From: Bryobacteraceae bacterium
Lineage (GTDB): Bacteria > Acidobacteriota > Terriglobia > Bryobacterales > Bryobacteraceae
Assembly: GCA_025055455.1 (NCBI GenBank)
Contig: JANWXD010000014.1
Span: 1 to 64,000, forward strand
Direction of reading: 5' to 3'
Length of the DNA: 64,000 nucleotides
Shown here: positions 8,911-17,699 of the stretch, in pieces
How the letters are laid out: every line of letters begins with the position of its first letter
Numbering within the stretch: the stretch's first letter is position 1
Made by a program: the position numbers and the translations under genes
The notes under the pieces: generated by a model
Told to the model about the DNA's origin: nothing
The model's input: the letters and a program-made list of their open reading frames with translations, nothing else
The model's database searches: none

Positions 8911-9150
8911 ATGTCCGTCGAACAGAAGGTAAAGCAGATCATCGTCGAGCAGTTGGGCGTCGACGAAAGCCAGGTGGATCCGACGGCGTCCTTCGTCGAA
9001 GACCTGGGAGCCGATTCGCTGGACTTGGTCGAGCTGGTGATGCAATTCGAGGAGGCCTTCGAGCTGGAAATTCCCGACGAAGACGCCGAGAAGATCAAGA
9101 CCGTCAAAGACGCTATCGACTACATTGAGTCGAAGACGGCCAAGAAATGA
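8911..9150 (+). CDS. acpP: Acyl carrier protein
   Basis: 79-residue acidic helical carrier that holds growing acyl chains on 4'-phosphopantetheine in type II fatty acid synthesis. The attachment Ser is in the classic [12 protein letters not shown] motif. The strong ribosome site GGGGAGG, 3 nt before the ATG, fixes the start; the open frame extends upstream but does not look coding there. It is followed 33 bp later by fabF, the usual acpP-fabF order. Confidence 0.97.
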   Translation: MSVEQKVKQIIVEQLGVDESQVDPTASFVEDLGADSLDLVELVMQFEEAFELEIPDEDAEKIKTVKDAIDYIESKTAKK

Positions 9151-9183
9151 CTTCGGTCGCGGGCCGTCCGAGGAGCGTGAGTT

Positions 9184-10428
9184 TTGACGCGCAGAGTCGT
9201 CGTCACCGGCATCGGCTTGGTTTCGCCGGTGGGCATCGGCACTGAAGAATCTTGGCAGGCCCTCAAAGAGGGACGCAGCGGCATCGGTCCTATCACGGCC
9301 TTTGACGCCTCTCAGTTCGCCTGCCGCATCGCGGGCGAGGTTCGCGGTTTCGACCCGGAGCGGTTCATCGAGCGCAAAGAGATCAAAAAGATGGGCCGCT
9401 TCATTCACTTCGCGATTGCGGCCGCGGATTTCGCCCTGGCCGCTTCTAAGTTGAAGATCCAGGACACCGACCCCGAACGCGTGGGCGTCTACATCGGCAG
9501 CGGCATCGGGGGTTTCGAAATTATCGAGCGGGAACACAAGAATCTGCTCGAGCGTGGTCCCGGCCGGATCTCCCCGTTTTTCATCCCGGCGACCATCGTC
9601 AACCTGGCGGCGGGCTATGTTTCGATCCGCACCGGCGCCAAAGGGCCGAACTCGGCCACTGCCACGGCGTGCACCACGGGCGCTCACGCCATCGGAGATT
9701 CGTTCAAGATCATCCAGCGAAACGACGCCGACGTGATGATCTGCGGCGGCGCCGAGGCGCCCATCTGTCCCATGGGCATCGGCGGCTTCGCCGCCATGCG
9801 GGCGTTGTCCACTCGCAACGACGAACCCGAACGCGCCAGCCGGCCTTGGGACAAATGCCGCGACGGGTTCGTCGTCGGCGAAGGCGCCGGCATCTTGATC
9901 CTGGAAGAGCTCGAGCACGCCCGCCGGCGCGGTGCTCCCATTCTGGCGGAAATCGTGGGCTATGGCATGAGCGGCGACGCTTACCATATCACCGCTCCCT
10001 GCGAAGACGGCGACGGCGCTGTGCGGGTGATGCGGAACGCGTTGCGCGACGCCGGTCTGGAGCCCTCGCAGATCGACTACATCAACGCCCACGGTACGTC
10101 CACCGACGTCGGGGACAAGATCGAAACTCTGGCCATCAAACGCTGTTTCGGAGACCACGCCTGGCGGCTGGCGGTGAGCTCTACCAAGTCCATGACCGGT
10201 CATCTGCTCGGCGCCGCCGGGGGGCTGGAGGCCGGCATCACAGTGCTGGCCATCCGCGATCAGATCGCTCCGCCCACCATCAACTACGAGGTGCCCGATC
10301 CCGACTGCGACCTCGACTACGTGCCGAACCGGGCGCGCCCCATGCGCATCGAGTACGCGTTGTCGAACTCCTTCGGGTTCGGGGGCACCAACGGGTGCTT
10401 GATTTTCAAACGCTACGCAGGAGACTAG
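9184..10428 (+). CDS. fabF: 3-oxoacyl-ACP synthase II
   Basis: 414-residue condensing enzyme that elongates acyl-ACP with malonyl-ACP and controls unsaturated chain length and temperature response in many bacteria. The nucleophile Cys lies in [13 protein letters not shown], the two catalytic His in [12 protein letters not shown] and [14 protein letters not shown], and the C-terminal [10 protein letters not shown] is intact. It uses a TTG start ([11 protein letters not shown]) with GAGGAG about 7 nt upstream. It is in the acpP transcription unit and is followed after 12 bp by etfB. Confidence 0.96.
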   Translation: MTRRVVVTGIGLVSPVGIGTEESWQALKEGRSGIGPITAFDASQFACRIAGEVRGFDPERFIERKEIKKMGRFIHFAIAAADFALAASKLKIQDTDPERVGVYIGSGIGGFEIIEREHKNLLERGPGRISPFFIPATIVNLAAGYVSIRTGAKGPNSATATACTTGAHAIGDSFKIIQRNDADVMICGGAEAPICPMGIGGFAAMRALSTRNDEPERASRPWDKCRDGFVVGEGAGILILEELEHARRRGAPILAEIVGYGMSGDAYHITAPCEDGDGAVRVMRNALRDAGLEPSQIDYINAHGTSTDVGDKIETLAIKRCFGDHAWRLAVSSTKSMTGHLLGAAGGLEAGITVLAIRDQIAPPTINYEVPDPDCDLDYVPNRARPMRIEYALSNSFGFGGTNGCLIFKRYAGD

Positions 10429-10440
10429 CCGGCGGCGCGG

Positions 10441-11211
10441 ATGAAGATCCTGGTCGCGATCAAGCAGGTGCCGGGGCGCGACTCCGTCCTCCGGCCCGAT
10501 CCCTCTGGACGATGGGTCCAGGAGACCGACCTAACGTTTGAAATCAATGAACCGGATGCGTACGCGCTCGAGGAGGGCTTACAGCTCAAAGAGCAGTACG
10601 GCGGAGAAGTGGTCGTGGTCTCGGCGGGGCCGCCGCGCGTTGCGCAGGCCATCCGGGAAGCCTTGGCCAAGGGGGCGGACCGGGGCATCCACATCGAAGA
10701 AGACAACGCGGCCGCATGGGACGCCCTGGCTTCAGCGCGGCTGCTCGCGGCCGCCTCTCGCCTCGAAAGCCCCGATTTGATTCTCACCGGTCTGCAATCG
10801 GACGACCTCGGCGCCGGACAGACGGGAGTGATCCTGGCGGAACTGCTCGGGCTGCCCCACGCCACCATCATCATGGACGTCGAAAAACGGGACGGCATCT
10901 TGCGGGTGAAGCGGGAATTGGAAGAGGGCTGGTTCCAGCACGTCGAGCTGCCGCTGCCGGCCGTGCTGACCATCCAGTCCGGCATCAAGAAGCTGCGCTA
11001 CGCTACGCTGATGGGCATCAAGCGCGCCAAGACGAAGGAAGTGAAGCGATACACGGCCGCAGAGCTGGGCGTCGCCACCACGTCCTCCCTCGCGATCGAG
11101 CGGCTTTATGCGCCGCCCCGCGCCAAGCAAACGCAGATCCTGGAGGGGTCCCCCAAAGAAGCGGCCGCCAAGCTCGTGGAGAAGCTCCGGTTCGAGGCGC
11201 GCGTCTTATGA
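10441..11211 (+). CDS. etfB: Electron transfer flavoprotein beta subunit
   Basis: 256 residues. Together with EtfA it carries electrons from acyl-CoA and other flavin dehydrogenases to the quinone pool. Family motifs include the N-terminal MKILVAIKQVPG, the AMP/FAD contact region LTGLQSDDLGAGQTGVILAE, and LPAVLTIQSGIKKLRYATLMGI with the ETF-beta signature. Its stop codon overlaps the etfA start (ATGA), implying translational coupling. Its place right after fabF links fatty acid synthesis and oxidation genes on one strand. Confidence 0.95.
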   Translation: MKILVAIKQVPGRDSVLRPDPSGRWVQETDLTFEINEPDAYALEEGLQLKEQYGGEVVVVSAGPPRVAQAIREALAKGADRGIHIEEDNAAAWDALASARLLAAASRLESPDLILTGLQSDDLGAGQTGVILAELLGLPHATIIMDVEKRDGILRVKRELEEGWFQHVELPLPAVLTIQSGIKKLRYATLMGIKRAKTKEVKRYTAAELGVATTSSLAIERLYAPPRAKQTQILEGSPKEAAAKLVEKLRFEARVL

Positions 11212-12185
11212 GCGTGCTCGTCGTGCTCGAGGAGCAGGGCCGCCGCTGGCACCGTCTGTCCTGGGAGGCGCTGGCCGCGGGCCAGCAGTTGGCCAGCCGG
11301 CGGGGTGTTCCCGTCAGCGCGGCGGTGGTCGGCAACGGCATCTCGGAGTTGGCCAACGAGGCAGCCCGCCGCCAACTCGAAACCGTCTGGGCCGTTGAGC
11401 ACCCCTTGCTCGAGACCTACACGGCCGATGGATTCACTGCCGCTCTCGAGCAGCTGATCCGGCATGCCGGGCCTGCTGTCGTCTTGTTCCCCCACACCTA
11501 CCAGACGCGGGACTACGCTCCCAAACTGGCCGCCCGTTTCGGTTCCGCCCTCGCTAGCGACGTCATCCGCTGGAGTGTGGAGGATGGCCGCTGGATTCTC
11601 GTGCGCCAGGTGTTTCAGGGCAAGCTACAGGCGGACGTAACCTTCCTCTGTCCCCCACCGCATTTCGTCTCCGTGCAAGCGGGGGCGTTCCGGGCCGACG
11701 CCGCTATTGCGGGCGAGGCGCCGGTAACGGTGTTTCGCCCGGAGTTGGATGCCCGACTCATTCGTGCCCGGCCGGGGGAGCCGTTCCGCGAGTCCCAACG
11801 GGCCGTGGATCTGTCCAGCGCCGAAGTGATCGTGGCAGTGGGTCGTGGCATCAAGGAAAAAGAGAACCTACCCTTGGTCGAAAGGCTGGCCGAAGTTCTC
11901 GGGGCGGAGCTGGGAGCTTCCCGCCCCATTTGCGACAGCGGTTGGCTGCCCATGGAGCGTCAGATCGGCAGCTCCGGTCAGACCGTGGCGCCGAAACTTT
12001 ACGTAGCCGTGGGCATCTCCGGCGCGATCCAGCACTTGGTCGGCATGAAAGGATCGAGGACCATCGTGGCGATCAACAAAGATCCCGAAGCCCCTATTTT
12101 CGAGGTGGCCGACTACGGCATCGTCGGCGACCTGTTCGAAGTGGTGCCCGCTCTCGTCGAGGAGATTCGCAAGGCGAAGACTTGA
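11208..12185 (+). CDS. etfA: Electron transfer flavoprotein alpha subunit
   Basis: 325 residues, FAD-binding partner of EtfB. An N-terminal alpha/beta domain ([17 protein letters not shown]) is followed by the C-terminal FAD domain with [40 protein letters not shown] and [21 protein letters not shown]. The start at 11208 is set by the 4-bp overlap with etfB. No ETF:quinone oxidoreductase gene is adjacent. Confidence 0.95.
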   Translation: MSVLVVLEEQGRRWHRLSWEALAAGQQLASRRGVPVSAAVVGNGISELANEAARRQLETVWAVEHPLLETYTADGFTAALEQLIRHAGPAVVLFPHTYQTRDYAPKLAARFGSALASDVIRWSVEDGRWILVRQVFQGKLQADVTFLCPPPHFVSVQAGAFRADAAIAGEAPVTVFRPELDARLIRARPGEPFRESQRAVDLSSAEVIVAVGRGIKEKENLPLVERLAEVLGAELGASRPICDSGWLPMERQIGSSGQTVAPKLYVAVGISGAIQHLVGMKGSRTIVAINKDPEAPIFEVADYGIVGDLFEVVPALVEEIRKAKT

Positions 12186-12197
12186 CCGGCCCGCCCG

Positions 12198-12596
12198 CTA
12201 CCACGTGGGCAGGCGCGAGGACTCGGCCTCCAGGTCCGCCGCCCGCTGAGCCTGTTGCGCCTGGCAGTGGACGCAGTATCGAGCCCACGGCAACACTTCC
12301 AGACGTTTCGCCGGGATGGGTTGCTCACACGCCAGGCAGATGCCGTAGTCCCCCGCGGCCAGGCGGTCGAGGGCTTCCTCTACCATCCGAAGCTGTTCGT
12401 AGTCCAAGCGATTGCGGCGCAACGAGATGAACTCGTCGTGGCTGATCGCCGGCTGATCCTCTTCGGCCACGCGGCCCAGCCGCGCCACGGTGTCGAACTT
12501 CGTGCCAAGGTTCTCCAGAATTTCGGCGCGCTTGGCCAGGAGTGCCTCCCGGTAGCGCTGATGAGCGCCCCGCCCCTGATTGCTTGCGCGTTTCAT
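12198..12596 (-). CDS. DksA/TraR-family C4 zinc-finger protein
   Basis: 132 residues: an N-terminal coiled-coil rich in Arg/Glu, then GDYGICLACEQPIPAKRL and RYCVHCQAQQ, a C-x2-C-x17-C-x2-C zinc finger typical of DksA/TraR. Family members bind the RNA polymerase secondary channel and modulate stringent-response promoters, sometimes with ppGpp. The ATG at 12596 is preceded by GGCGAGGAGGG. A promoter with a perfect TATAAT lies about 70 bp upstream. It converges with etfA, 12 bp apart. Confidence 0.88.
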   Translation of the reverse strand: MKRASNQGRGAHQRYREALLAKRAEILENLGTKFDTVARLGRVAEEDQPAISHDEFISLRRNRLDYEQLRMVEEALDRLAAGDYGICLACEQPIPAKRLEVLPWARYCVHCQAQQAQRAADLEAESSRLPTW

Positions 12597-12665
12597 GGCG
12601 CCCTCCTCGCCTGTCCCCCGCGCTGATCGGCGGAAAGCAGGCAAGCCTTTATATTGTGTGCCGGA

Positions 12666-12693
12666 ATTATACAACTTCTCCGGCAAATTGCAA
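12666..12693 (-). promoter_or_regulatory. Sigma70-type promoter for the DksA/TraR-like gene
   Basis: On the minus strand: TTGCAA (12693-12688), 16-bp spacer, TATAAT (12671-12666). The predicted start near 12659 gives a leader of about 60 nt with a ribosome site before the ATG at 12596. The surrounding DNA is markedly AT-rich for this window. Confidence 0.6.
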
Positions 12694-12808
12694 GCTTTTT
12701 AATAACCTGTTGAGGTGGGCTTTTCTTCCGGAACGGTTGTCGGCTTGGTCGCCATTGGGAGGCTTGCAGAGTCAGATGAGGGACCCCGGGCGCGAGCCTC
12801 CTACGGGC

Positions 12809-13093
12809 CTATTCCTCCCCAGGTTCGATGGCGGCGACTCGAGCGACGGCTCCAACCAAGGTTTCGAGCTCCTGCCGGGTGATGGGGCGGGCGGCGCCCC
12901 CGGCCGCGGGCTCCAGCGTGAACGATTCGGCCGCGGCAAATTCTTCCTCTAAATTGAACTGCGGCGGTTCGCGAAGTTCCGGCACGCGGCTGACACCGTG
13001 TTCGTCAATGACACATTCCATCCCGTTGCGCAGCCGGAAGCGCAGCCGCACCCGTTGGCGTACCGTGAGCTTGCGCGCGTCTTGGAGTTTCAT
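12809..13093 (-). CDS. Hypothetical small protein
   Basis: 94 residues starting MKLQDARKLTVRQRVRLRFR. A basic first half with beta-strand character (VRLRFRLRNGMECVIDEHG) precedes an acidic second half (FNLEEEFAAAESF, ITRQELETLVGAVARV). There is no signal peptide or membrane helix. I do not recognise it. It faces away from the neighbouring transporter gene and probably has its own promoter in the 71-bp gap. Confidence 0.65.
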   Translation of the reverse strand: MKLQDARKLTVRQRVRLRFRLRNGMECVIDEHGVSRVPELREPPQFNLEEEFAAAESFTLEPAAGGAARPITRQELETLVGAVARVAAIEPGEE

Positions 13094-13164
13094 ACCCGCG
13101 TTCTGGAATCGAGAATAACAGTCCGCGGCAGTGAGCCACAATCGCAGTGCGCTATAGTGCGGGC

Positions 13165-14112
13165 ATGAGCGCCATCTCTTGCCAGGCATGGCGTGTGGCT
13201 CTCGCCGGCATGGGGGTGAGCGTGGCCCTCGCGCTGGCCAAGATCGTCATCGGCCTGATGGCGGGCTCGACCGCCGTGGTGGCTGACGGGGTCGAGTCCG
13301 CCGGAGACGTGGGCGCTTCCTTGGTCGTGCTGTTCGGACTGTGGGTGGCGGCCAAGCCGCCGGATGCCAACCACCCTTACGGACACGGGCGACTCGAAAT
13401 TCTCACCGGCTTGGTGGTCGGAATCATCCTAGCGGCGGCTGGAGCTGTGATCATCGTGCGTTCCCTGGATCGTGTTGGAGAGGCTCACGAGCCGCCGGCC
13501 GCTTACGCCGTCTGGCCCCTCGTGGCCTCCGTCGCCCTGAAGTCCGGCCTCGCAGCGTTCAAGTTACGGCATGGGCGGAGGTTCAGGAGTTCGGCTCTCG
13601 TCGCGGATGCCTACAACGATCTCGTGGACGTACTTTCCGGATCGGTGGCGCTGCTGGCCGTGGGGTTGACGCTTTACGATCCCGCGCGGTTCCTGGCGGC
13701 GGACCATTACGGTGGCGCGGCCGTGGGGCTGATCGTGATTTTCACCGGCCTGCGCGTGGTTCGCACCACGACGCTGCAACTCATGGATACGATGCCCGAC
13801 CCCGGGCGCATGAAGGAGATTCGCCGCGTGGCCTTGAGCGTTCCGGGAGTCCTTGGCGTCGAAAAATGCTTTGCGCGGAAAACGGGGTTTCAGTACCACG
13901 TGGATCTGCACTTGGAAGTGGATCCGGAACTGACCGTACGCGCCTCGCACGACATCGCGACGGACGTGCGCTTTCGCATCCGCGAACGCTTGGAGTGGGT
14001 GGCGGATGTGCTGGTGCACGTCGAGCCCTTTCTCCCCCAAGAAGCGAACGCCTCCACGCCCGGCCACTCCTCAGGGCCGGGCGGGCGCCCTTCAGCGCCC
14101 GGTCCGGCATAA
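13165..14112 (+). CDS. Cation diffusion facilitator (CDF) transporter
   Basis: 315 residues with six predicted membrane helices and a cytoplasmic C-terminal domain (VPGVLGVEKCFARKTGFQYHVDLHLEVDP). The family exports divalent metal in exchange for protons. NHPYGHGRLEI after helix 2 is a clear CDF signature. Metal-site helices read ADGVESAGDV (helix 2) and ADAYNDLVDV (helix 5); the usual His of the Zn site is replaced by Glu and Asn, which points away from strict Zn specificity, perhaps to Mn or Fe (inference). The ATG at 13165 is preferred to the upstream GTG. The C-terminal 20 residues are Gly/Pro-rich and probably disordered. Confidence 0.88.
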   Translation: MSAISCQAWRVALAGMGVSVALALAKIVIGLMAGSTAVVADGVESAGDVGASLVVLFGLWVAAKPPDANHPYGHGRLEILTGLVVGIILAAAGAVIIVRSLDRVGEAHEPPAAYAVWPLVASVALKSGLAAFKLRHGRRFRSSALVADAYNDLVDVLSGSVALLAVGLTLYDPARFLAADHYGGAAVGLIVIFTGLRVVRTTTLQLMDTMPDPGRMKEIRRVALSVPGVLGVEKCFARKTGFQYHVDLHLEVDPELTVRASHDIATDVRFRIRERLEWVADVLVHVEPFLPQEANASTPGHSSGPGGRPSAPGPA

Positions 14113-14365
14113 ACCGGGCTTTAGTAGGCGCAGGCGCGGGACGTCCCCAATCGGAGCAGCAGATCCGGTCCAGGGTATCGCTCGCGAGCGCTCCTTTGGC
14201 GGCGCGGCGTGAGATCTCGCCGCAAGTGGATCCGTTGGCGTTCCCAAGACCCGCCGACCTTCCGCACGGCTCCTCGCGCAGGAGGACTTGCGTCCCCATC
14301 GCACACCACTGGCGCCGACGGATCCAGCCAGCCGATGAGGTTCATCTGGCTACGCGCCTCGGCCT

Positions 14366-16045
14366 ATGGTATCGTCCCAAAAGGGGATGCAAGATCGTTA
14401 CGACGTCATTGTGGTCGGCACTGGCGCCGGTGGGGCGACGGCCGCCTACGTGCTTACCCTGGCGGGAGCGCGCGTGTTGAATCTCGAGGCGGGCCGGATG
14501 CTCGACCCGGTCAAGGATTTTCACACCCACACCTGGCCTTGGGAATTGAAATTCCGCGGCTTCGGCCCGCCCGGTGAGTACGACGGCCTGTGGAAGATCA
14601 ACGAGTACACCGCCCATCTCTACACGAACCCTCGCAAGGACCGCTATCGGTCCGATCCCGCGTTTCACTGGACGCGCCTTCGAGCCGTCGGCGGACGCAC
14701 GAACACTTGGGGCCGGGCGTGCTTCCGCCATGGCCCCCTGGACTTCAAGACCAAAAGCCTCCAAGGTTTCGGGGAAGACTGGCCCATCGGCTATGAAGAC
14801 ATCGCACCTTATTACGACAAGGTCGAGCGGTTAGTGGGCATCGTGGGCGCCAAGGACAATTACTTCAACATGCCGGACGGGATTTACTGCGGACCGCCCC
14901 ACAAGCCCCGCTGCGGGGAGGTCTTGCTGATGGAGCGAGCGCGCAAGATCGGCGTTCCGGTTCTGCTCGAGCGCACCGCAGTCCTGAGCGTGCCCTACGA
15001 CGGTCGGCCGGCCTGCCATTACTGCGGCGCCTGTGGCCACGGCTGCGACGTGCGCGCGCGGTTCAGCACGCTCGATGCCGTGATTCCGAAGCTGCGGAAG
15101 CGTCCGAATTACACCCTGCGAACCAACGCCACCGTCTACCAGGTATTGACTGACGAAAATGGCCGGGCCGCGGGTGTGTCGTTTTTCGATAGCCTCACTA
15201 AGGAGTACTACGAAGTGCGGAGCCGGGCCGTGGTGCTGGCGGCCAGCACGGTCGAGTCCGGCCGAATCATGCTGAACTCGCGCTCCCGCCACCATCCCAA
15301 CGGGATCGGCAACTCGAGCGGCTTGGTGGGGCGCTACTTGATGGACAGCGTCAAGTCGGGCGCGGTCGTTGGCGTGCTGCCGCTACTCAAGAATCGCGTG
15401 CGCGAGGATGAAGACGGCGCCGGCGGCGCCCATGTCACCATTCCGCGCTTCAATTACAACCGGAAGGACAATTACTACGGCGGCTACTTCATCCTCTGCG
15501 GCACCGGCTTCGGCCGCGGCGTTTCGAGTGCCGGAGGCATCACCGGCTGGGGCGCGGCTCTCAAACGCCAAATTCGCCAAGAGTACGGCGCTACGCTTTC
15601 GCTGCGGGCGTACGGGGAACGGCTCCCGGACTATCACAACTACTTCGAGATCGACCCGGACAACAAAGACGCCTACGGAATCCCGCAGGTCCGCTTTCAT
15701 TGGAGAGAAAGCGACAACGACCGCAAAATGATGGAAGACATGTATGGTTGGATGGAGGAGATCCTGCGGGCCTGCGGAGCCGAGCGCGTCGTCCCGTACA
15801 AGAAGTATCTAGAGCCCATGGGCGATGCCACACACGAAGCCGGCACCGCGCGCATGGGTACGGACCCGAAGACGAGTGTCCTCAACCCGTTCTGCCAGTC
15901 ACACGACGTGAAGAATCTGTTCGTCACCGACGCCAGCTGCTTTGTTTCGTTGCCGGGCACTCACGGCATCACCACGCTGATCATGGCCCTGGCCTGGCGG
16001 GCGGCGGAGTATTTAGCCGAGCAACTTCGGAAGGGGGAGATCTGA
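14366..16045 (+). CDS. GMC-family oxidoreductase (catalytic subunit)
   Basis: 559-residue FAD flavoprotein of the glucose-methanol-choline family. It has the N-terminal dinucleotide fold YDVIVVGTGAGGATAAYVL, the GMC segment GGRTNTWGRACFRHGPLDF, a Cys-rich CHYCGACGHGCDV that could hold metal or Fe-S, and the C-terminal FVTDASCFVSLPGTHGITT containing the catalytic His. The downstream gene (2-bp gap) encodes the gluconate 2-dehydrogenase subunit 3 family, so the pair is probably a membrane- or periplasm-associated sugar or alcohol dehydrogenase. No cytochrome subunit is adjacent. The large subunit lacks its own signal peptide and may travel out with the Tat-signal partner. Confidence 0.9.
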   Translation: MVSSQKGMQDRYDVIVVGTGAGGATAAYVLTLAGARVLNLEAGRMLDPVKDFHTHTWPWELKFRGFGPPGEYDGLWKINEYTAHLYTNPRKDRYRSDPAFHWTRLRAVGGRTNTWGRACFRHGPLDFKTKSLQGFGEDWPIGYEDIAPYYDKVERLVGIVGAKDNYFNMPDGIYCGPPHKPRCGEVLLMERARKIGVPVLLERTAVLSVPYDGRPACHYCGACGHGCDVRARFSTLDAVIPKLRKRPNYTLRTNATVYQVLTDENGRAAGVSFFDSLTKEYYEVRSRAVVLAASTVESGRIMLNSRSRHHPNGIGNSSGLVGRYLMDSVKSGAVVGVLPLLKNRVREDEDGAGGAHVTIPRFNYNRKDNYYGGYFILCGTGFGRGVSSAGGITGWGAALKRQIRQEYGATLSLRAYGERLPDYHNYFEIDPDNKDAYGIPQVRFHWRESDNDRKMMEDMYGWMEEILRACGAERVVPYKKYLEPMGDATHEAGTARMGTDPKTSVLNPFCQSHDVKNLFVTDASCFVSLPGTHGITTLIMALAWRAAEYLAEQLRKGEI

Positions 16046-16047
16046 CT

Positions 16048-16605
16048 GTGGCTGTCGATCGTCGCGAAACGCTGCTGCTGCTGGGCGCAGGCGTGATTTC
16101 CTCCCGGCTCGAGTCGGCGCAGCATCATCTACACGTGCTGCGGAGCACTCCGGGCCGCTACCAGCCCCAATTCTTCACCGAGCGCGAACATGCCCTGCTC
16201 GACCAGGTCGCGGAGATGATCCTTCCCGCCGATGAGCACTCGCCGGGAGCGCACGCAGCCCGCGTGGCGGACTACATCGACCTCGTGGTCGCTCACAGCC
16301 CGCACAGCGTGCAGCAGCAGTGGCGCGCCCAGCTGGCCGCTTTCGACCAGCTGGCGCGCGCTGCGGCCGGCCAGCCGTTCCTCGAGCTCGACCAACCGGA
16401 GCGAGCCCGGGTGCTCGACCTGGCGGCCCAGGGGGAAATCAACCCCTCGAGCCCGGCCGAGCAGTTCTTCGTCGCCATGAAGAAAATGACCCTCGCCGCT
16501 TACTACACCTCCGAGATCGGCCTGCTTCAGGAACTTGGCTACCAAGGTAATCGCGTGCGGGCGAGCTTCCCGGGATGCCGGCACCCCCGTGGAAGCCACA
16601 CCTGA
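16048..16605 (+). CDS. Gluconate 2-dehydrogenase subunit 3 family protein
   Basis: 185 residues starting at GTG 16048, two bases after the GMC gene stop. It has a Tat-like N-terminus (DRRETLLLLGAGVISS), the family core FTEREHALLDQVAEMILPAD and the typical C-terminus FPGCRHPRGSHT. Small subunits of this kind accompany GMC dehydrogenases and are needed for export and assembly. Pairing by position and family is strong; the substrate remains unknown. Confidence 0.88.
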   Translation: MAVDRRETLLLLGAGVISSRLESAQHHLHVLRSTPGRYQPQFFTEREHALLDQVAEMILPADEHSPGAHAARVADYIDLVVAHSPHSVQQQWRAQLAAFDQLARAAAGQPFLELDQPERARVLDLAAQGEINPSSPAEQFFVAMKKMTLAAYYTSEIGLLQELGYQGNRVRASFPGCRHPRGSHT

Positions 16606-16643
16606 AACGGCACGGGTGTACACTGGAACCAGCGAGGGGCGAG

Positions 16644-17642
16644 ATGGCCAGGGAGGTAACCGAAAGCCAGTTCCTGATCCGCTCCCATGAATTCCAGCCT
16701 GCCTATATAGAGCTGTACCGGACGGGCGAGCTCCAACGCCGGGCGCAAGAAGCGGTGGCGGCGTTGGAGCACTGTTTGATGTGTCCCCGCGACTGCGGAG
16801 TCAACCGCCTCGCGAACAAGACCGCCACGTGCCACACGGGCCGCTACGCCCGCGTGTCGAGCTACTTCCCTCACTTCGGCGAGGAGGATTGCCTGCGCGG
16901 CTGGCGCGGCAGCGGAACGATCTTCTTCTCCCTGTGCAACCTGCGGTGCGTGTTTTGCCAGAATTGGGAGATCAGCCAGGCGGGCGAGGGCGTCGAAGTG
17001 GGTCCGGAACGCTTGGCCGCCATGATGCTCGAGCTGCAGGATCGCGGGTGCCACAACATCAACTTCGTGACGCCCGAGCATGTGGTCCCGCAAATCTTGG
17101 AAGCGCTAGTGTTGGCGGTGGAGGGGGGCTTGCGCCTGCCCCTGGTTTACAACACCTCCGGCTACGATTCCCTGCACAGCCTTCAGCTGATGGACGGCGT
17201 CGTCGACATCTACATGCCGGACTTCAAGTTCTGGGACTCGGCTCTTTCGCTCCGATACCTGAAGGCCAAGGACTACCCGGAGGTGGCGCGGCGCGTCATC
17301 AAAGAGATGCACCGGCAGGTGGGCCCGCTGAAGTTCGATGAAAACGGGCTCGCCAAACGTGGCCTCCTGGTGCGCCATTTGGTCATGCCGGGCGGGATCG
17401 CCGGCACGGAAGCGATCATGCGCTTCTTGGCGGAGGAAGTTTCGCCCCACACCTATGTAAATGTAATGGGGCAGTACCATCCGGACGGACGCGTGGGTCC
17501 CCAACAGTACGTAGAGATCAACCGGCGTATTACCCCCGCCGAGCTCGACGAGGCTGTGGCGGCCGCCCGCCGTTTTGGACTCCGGCTCGACGACGACCAC
17601 CACGTCCGCCGCCGACTCGTGATGCTGTACGCTTGGAATTGA
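16644..17642 (+). CDS. Radical SAM protein, PflX-like
   Basis: 332 residues. The radical-SAM cluster motif CNLRCVFC (CxxxCxxC) is followed by QNWEISQAGEG, typical of the PflX branch of pyruvate-formate-lyase-activase-like proteins. An upstream Cys set (CLMCPRDCGVNR, then ATCHTGRYA) is characteristic of this subgroup and may bind a second cluster or zinc. The ATG at 16644 follows GCGAGGGG and avoids overlap with the preceding gene. The physiological substrate of PflX-type enzymes is not established, and no glycyl-radical enzyme is encoded nearby. Confidence 0.85.
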   Translation: MAREVTESQFLIRSHEFQPAYIELYRTGELQRRAQEAVAALEHCLMCPRDCGVNRLANKTATCHTGRYARVSSYFPHFGEEDCLRGWRGSGTIFFSLCNLRCVFCQNWEISQAGEGVEVGPERLAAMMLELQDRGCHNINFVTPEHVVPQILEALVLAVEGGLRLPLVYNTSGYDSLHSLQLMDGVVDIYMPDFKFWDSALSLRYLKAKDYPEVARRVIKEMHRQVGPLKFDENGLAKRGLLVRHLVMPGGIAGTEAIMRFLAEEVSPHTYVNVMGQYHPDGRVGPQQYVEINRRITPAELDEAVAAARRFGLRLDDDHHVRRRLVMLYAWN

Positions 17643-17650
17643 AAGGGCGC

Positions 17651-17690
17651 TAGCCTGTGGCCCGCGGATCGGCGTCCACGGGCCACAAGC
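17651..17690. terminator. Hairpin between convergent genes
   Basis: A 9-bp perfect stem, TGTGGCCCG (17656-17664) and CGGGCCACA (17679-17687), lies between the radical SAM gene and the TonB-dependent receptor gene, which converge here. There is no U-run on either strand, so it may be a Rho-assisted or bidirectional end signal. It begins with tagcctgt, shared with the hairpin at 4182. Confidence 0.4.
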
Positions 17691-17699
17691 CGTCAGCCG

